NCBI GenBank assembly: GCA_009392775.1
Contig: VFFT01000043.1
Coordinates: 1-10,243, forward strand
Direction: 5' to 3'
DNA length: 10,243 nucleotides
From: SAR202 cluster bacterium
GTDB taxonomy: Bacteria; Chloroflexota; Dehalococcoidia; UBA3495
Both the position numbers and the translations under genes were made by a program. A model generated the notes under the pieces. It made no database searches and had not been told where the DNA came from. It saw only the letters and a list, made by a program, of their open reading frames with translations. Below are positions 7,137 through 10,243 of this stretch, in pieces (the stretch's first letter is position 1; each line of letters begins with the position of its first letter).

Positions 7137-8156
7137 TTATTGAGAGATCAAATTCATAACACTGACTATATCAGAACATTTCCCTGATATGATTTCTTTT
7201 GCTATAAACCTAACTCTGTCTTGTACGTCAATGTCCACTATGTACTCTACGGGAGACTTTCCATCAATTCTGGCCAGCATTAGGCAGCCCAGTTGAACTA
7301 ACAATTCCTTACAGTTTTCGTCGGAATAACTACGCAGCAGGGGATTTGCGGATACCACTTGCCGATAGTCTTGGAGATATTTTGACGCAGCTTCAAAATA
7401 CAGATCCTGATTTGACCCATTGTGTATGCTTTTCAAGAACAAGTGATTTAGCATAAATGCTAAATCAAATACGGGATTTCCATAATGAGCCACCTCAAAG
7501 TCCAATAAGATCAAATCACTCTGATGAACAATAAAGTTTTTTGGACTGTAATCACCATGAACAAGCACTAATTTATTTGAGAGTAATCCCTGAGCATGGT
7601 CAAAGATAATATTAGCTACATCTTGATGTTTGGAAGCGGTGAAATAATAATAGGGCTCCACTCTGAGCTGTACAAAACTTTTATCATTCGCAAATAGTGT
7701 TCTTACGTTCTCATTACTGAAGCTAAACATATGTATTTCGCCCAGTATCTGCCCAGCTTTTCCCGCTAATGCCGGTGATACATTCCCAGTAAGAAGATTT
7801 TCCTTCCAATTAACACCCGACTCTGGAGCACAAGTCATTACAAATAGATAATTATCCGGATCATATCCTAGAACTGAGGGTACGCTGCCAGAGGTTATAA
7901 CGGGTGCCAAAAGATCTATACATATTTTCTCATTGTGAATTCGGTCTACGTCTGCTAGCCATTCATCTTCTACGTTTAACTGTGGCAACGATTGTTTTAT
8001 TACAAAAGCACTCGTATCAGTAACTACCTTTACTAACGTATTCGATATACCCCAACCCAGAAGTTCAACCGATATAATATCTTCTGGAGCACATACACTT
8101 AGACGCTCCAGCCAATCTCCAGCATTATCCGTAGTGAGTTCAGTACGTACAAACAC
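7137..8156 (-). CDS. APH/choline-kinase-fold small-molecule kinase, MTR-kinase-like
   Basis: This 339-residue kinase has the aminoglycoside phosphotransferase fold. Visible are an N-lobe segment with an ATP-binding Lys54 in FVIKQSLP followed by EW...R...E (65-76), a pattern close to 5-methylthioribose kinase; the catalytic loop HGDYSPKN (200-207) with Asp202 as presumed base and Asn207; and the metal-binding DFE (219-221) followed by AHYGNPVFDLA. No membrane segment or signal peptide is present. APH-fold enzymes phosphorylate hydroxyls of many small molecules, so resistance should not be assumed. Placement between a dehydrogenase and an enolase homolog suggests it makes a phosphorylated hydroxy-compound for that pathway (inference). 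The start is GTG at 8156; an in-frame TGA lies three codons upstream, and the Shine-Dalgarno is weak. The gaps are 32 nt to the upstream gene and 21 nt to the enolase homolog. Methylthioribose kinase proper is unlikely without other methionine-salvage genes nearby. Confidence 0.85.
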   Translation of the reverse strand: MFVRTELTTDNAGDWLERLSVCAPEDIISVELLGWGISNTLVKVVTDTSAFVIKQSLPQLNVEDEWLADVDRIHNEKICIDLLAPVITSGSVPSVLGYDPDNYLFVMTCAPESGVNWKENLLTGNVSPALAGKAGQILGEIHMFSFSNENVRTLFANDKSFVQLRVEPYYYFTASKHQDVANIIFDHAQGLLSNKLVLVHGDYSPKNFIVHQSDLILLDFEVAHYGNPVFDLAFMLNHLFLKSIHNGSNQDLYFEAASKYLQDYRQVVSANPLLRSYSDENCKELLVQLGCLMLARIDGKSPVEYIVDIDVQDRVRFIAKEIISGKCSDIVSVMNLISQ

Positions 8157-8188
8157 TATTCTTCAATCGATATCATAATGTGAAGCAG

Positions 8189-9385
8189 TTACCAAGCTTT
8201 ACCCAGGACATCCATAATAGGGGTGGAATCGGAAATCGGCTTAGGATTTGTGGCTAAAGCCCTATCATGCAACGTTGCAGCGGCAATATATTCCAGTCCA
8301 TCTTTCGGAACATCAACTTCTCTCAATGTTTCAGGTAGATCAAGATCTCTACACAGCTGCCATACCCGTTCAGCTGCAGCCAACCCTGAAGCCTCCGCGT
8401 CCATATTCTTTACCTCGATCCCCATAGCTTCGGCAATTAAAACTTGGCGATCTGCGCTAGCATCAAGATTAAATCTCATCGTGTGTGGCAATAAAATTGC
8501 ATTCGCCTCTCCATGGTTGACGTCGTACAACCCACCTACATGGTGGGCTATGGCAGTATTGATACCTAGTCCACCACCTACCGCCGACATAGCTAACATA
8601 GGCAAACAAGCAGCTGTTTTAGTATGTAGAAGTACATTTATATCTCTACCTGCACACTGAGGCAAATATTCCATTATCATCCTAATAGCATGTAAGGCTA
8701 AAGCATCTCCAATAGGATTGTGACTCGTAGAATAAACACTTTCTATAGCGATGCGGAGCTGCCCAATAGCCGTACCAAGCATTATTCTCATTGGTGTCGT
8801 CGCAAGTGCTTCACCATCAACTATTACCACCTTGGGACGAGTACCTCTGCCAGATAACGAAATCTTTCTCCCAAGCTCTTTATCCGTAAATCCCCCTCCC
8901 CCTGCACTGAGCTCAGCTCCACCTAGTGTCGTTGGAACAGCTATAATAGGCACTGTCTTATCTGGAGTTTCCGGATGTATTATGTTGTTAGGAGGCTCAA
9001 ATTGAATCGCGTAGTCATGGATGTCGCCACCTCCTGACCAAACCATTGATATTCCCTTAGCCGTGTCACTAGTGCTCCCGCCGCCAACTGCAATAATGAC
9101 ATCGGGGTTCAGTTCTTTACAGACTTGCACCCCCTCCTCAACCGTATTGATAGGGGAATGAGGCGTAACACCTGAAAATATTCCTACATATTTCCCTCCG
9201 AGAGCTCCCTCAACCCGTTGAACTACATTAGATTTTGACAGTATTGTTGGCCCGCACACTATCAATGCCCTATTCAGATGTATTTCTTCTAATGTTTCAT
9301 TAATATCGGAAATTGTCTCTGCCCCACAAATAATATCCTGCCCAATATTTTTATAGTGGTACTGTAATTGTGAATGGTTGCCCAT
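8189..9385 (-). CDS. Iron-ADH / maleylacetate-reductase-fold protein lacking most metal ligands
   Basis: This 398-residue member of the iron-containing alcohol dehydrogenase superfamily has the NAD-binding GGGSTSDTAKG (101-111), PTTLGGAE (151-158) and the C-terminal all-helical domain with HGEANAILLPH (291-301). In FucO the metal is held by Asp196, His200, His263 and His277. Aligning the surrounding motifs, the first three become Gly208, Ile212 and Thr277 here, leaving only His291; the neighbouring conserved His (FucO His267) is kept as His281. It is therefore probably not an iron enzyme and may use a metal-free mechanism or an altered reaction. Its general look is nearer the maleylacetate-reductase branch. 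The ATG at 9385 has a strong Shine-Dalgarno, AAGGAG (9393-9398), 7 nt upstream. It is the second gene of the operon, 22 nt after the acyl-CoA dehydrogenase gene. The substrate is unknown; a carbonyl or alcohol intermediate of the operon's pathway is likely. Confidence 0.82.
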   Translation of the reverse strand: MGNHSQLQYHYKNIGQDIICGAETISDINETLEEIHLNRALIVCGPTILSKSNVVQRVEGALGGKYVGIFSGVTPHSPINTVEEGVQVCKELNPDVIIAVGGGSTSDTAKGISMVWSGGGDIHDYAIQFEPPNNIIHPETPDKTVPIIAVPTTLGGAELSAGGGGFTDKELGRKISLSGRGTRPKVVIVDGEALATTPMRIMLGTAIGQLRIAIESVYSTSHNPIGDALALHAIRMIMEYLPQCAGRDINVLLHTKTAACLPMLAMSAVGGGLGINTAIAHHVGGLYDVNHGEANAILLPHTMRFNLDASADRQVLIAEAMGIEVKNMDAEASGLAAAERVWQLCRDLDLPETLREVDVPKDGLEYIAAATLHDRALATNPKPISDSTPIMDVLGKAW

Positions 9386-9407
9386 AGACTGACTCCTTCC
9401 TCTAAAC

Positions 9408-10243
9408 CTATCCTCTTGGTAGGCCTAATCCCCTGCTAGAAATAATATTCCTTTGTATCTCTGAAGTTCCTGCTGCTATAGTGTCTGAGAAACTAGCAAA
9501 CCAACATTCCTGGACCCGTCCTTCCATAATCGCTCTACCATCGGAAGAAGAAATGCTTCCGTACACTCCCAGTATATTCATACATGTTTCGGTAGCCTTA
9601 TGCACCGTTTCGCTACCAAAAACTTTACTAATTGAAGCTTCACGATTCGGAACTAAGCCAGAACTCTGCATATAAGCAACATTGTATGCAATCAATCTGG
9701 CTGCTTCACATTCCACATACCTATCTACCAGATCATTTTGCACCCATGGTATATCAATCAAAGGTGACCCGTTGATTATAGTTTCAGACGCATAAGCACG
9801 TGTGTCGTCAAGTAAGCGCCTAGCTCTAGCAGAATAATCTATTCCAGACCTTTCAAAATCCAATAGCGTAACTGCTACATACCATCCCCTATTTTCATCG
9901 CCCACTATATTAGTCGCAGGCACCCGAACATCTTCAAACACTATCTGGTTAAATTCATGCTTACCGGCCATGTTCACAATCGGACGCACTTCTATACCAG
10001 GGCTTTTCATATCTACCAAGAAAAAACTGATGCCACGATGCTTCGATGCATCTGGATCAGTTCTAGCTAAGAGCATAATCCAATCTGCTCTATGAGCCAT
10101 GGATGTCCATATCTTGGTGCCATTAATTACAAACTCGTCTCCATCTCGTATAGCTCGAGTAGATAAAGAAGCCAAATCTGAACCTGACTCTGGCTCACTA
10201 TATCCCTGACACCACTGTACTTCCCCTTTTGCTACCTTAGGTA
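9408..10243 (-). CDS. Acyl-CoA dehydrogenase, 5' end outside window
   Basis: This is the C-terminal ~277 residues of an FAD-dependent acyl-CoA dehydrogenase, which would introduce an alpha-beta double bond into an acyl-CoA and pass electrons to ETF. The reading frame runs open to the window edge. Reading beyond the TTG at 10175 gives CQGYSEPESGSDLASL, the standard flavin/substrate-binding motif, so that TTG is internal and roughly 120 N-terminal residues are missing. Further motifs are NGTKIWTS, LLARTDP, the beta-domain, and a C-terminal GTSEIQRNII segment ending GLGLPRG. Where medium-chain enzymes have the catalytic Glu (YEGT), this has Ala (AAGT), as do many FadE/CaiA-like members; the Glu in FERSG (about visible residue 130) may act instead. 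It is the first visible gene of the five-gene operon, 22 nt before the next. Upstream genes and the promoter lie beyond 10243. Substrate unknown. Confidence 0.9.
   Translation of the reverse strand, partial: PKVAKGEVQWCQGYSEPESGSDLASLSTRAIRDGDEFVINGTKIWTSMAHRADWIMLLARTDPDASKHRGISFFLVDMKSPGIEVRPIVNMAGKHEFNQIVFEDVRVPATNIVGDENRGWYVAVTLLDFERSGIDYSARARRLLDDTRAYASETIINGSPLIDIPWVQNDLVDRYVECEAARLIAYNVAYMQSSGLVPNREASISKVFGSETVHKATETCMNILGVYGSISSSDGRAIMEGRVQECWFASFSDTIAAGTSEIQRNIISSRGLGLPRG

Noticed and set aside
7137..8156. Aminoglycoside resistance gene
   Set aside because: The APH fold is shared by many metabolic kinases, the N-lobe resembles methylthioribose kinase, and the operon is metabolic with no mobile-element or resistance context.
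8223..8660. 145-codon open frame on the plus strand
   Set aside because: It lies wholly antisense within the iron-ADH homolog, whose motifs are clear. The translation is Ser/Ala-rich with no recognisable domain.
9408..10175. Acyl-CoA dehydrogenase starting at the TTG at 10175
   Set aside because: The frame continues upstream through the conserved CQGYSEPESGSD motif to the window edge, so this TTG is internal Leu, not a start.

Overview
This AT-rich window holds nine protein-coding genes packed almost edge to edge. I see no RNA gene, insertion sequence, CRISPR array or prophage signal. No gap between genes exceeds about 90 bases, so no long empty stretch needs describing. The gene content (an LVIVD beta-propeller, a classical SDR, a CtBP-type 2-hydroxyacid dehydrogenase, an APH-type kinase and a FadE-like acyl-CoA dehydrogenase) suggests a free-living heterotroph. 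It would fit an uncultured marine lineage such as SAR202-type Chloroflexota. That placement is an impression from gene content, not a demonstrated assignment.

Layout. Left block: a plus-strand LVIVD-repeat propeller protein (89-1303) converges on a minus-strand bleomycin hydrolase/PepC-type C1 aminopeptidase (1385-2737), with a 10-bp perfect inverted repeat between the two stops. A short divergent promoter region (2738-2822) separates pepC from a plus-strand two-gene operon: a NifS/IscS-type cysteine desulfurase (2823-3974) and, 4 nt later, an NAD-type short-chain dehydrogenase (3979-4734). Right block: a five-gene minus-strand operon with gaps of only 17-32 nt. In transcription order it encodes an acyl-CoA dehydrogenase (5' end cut by the window edge), an iron-ADH/maleylacetate-reductase-fold protein, an APH/MTR-kinase-like kinase, an enolase homolog and a D-2-hydroxyacid dehydrogenase (ending at 4771).

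The right operon is the part worth attention. The enolase homolog keeps the metal ligands and both catalytic lysines. It has Ala where nearly all enolases have His373 (yeast numbering) and Asp where they have Glu168, so it is probably not simply the glycolytic enzyme. The iron-ADH homolog has lost three of the four canonical metal ligands. Between them sits a small-molecule kinase. Together the genes look like a dedicated pathway in which a hydroxy acid is phosphorylated and then dehydrated by a re-tuned enolase. Two readings are offered. One is a modified glycerate-type route (2-oxoacid to 2-hydroxyacid to 2-phospho acid to enol phosphate). The other is a phosphonate-type pathway, because the phosphinothricin pathway uses the same enzyme-class trio (Fe-ADH, 2-hydroxyacid dehydrogenase and enolase homolog). 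Neither is proven from this window.
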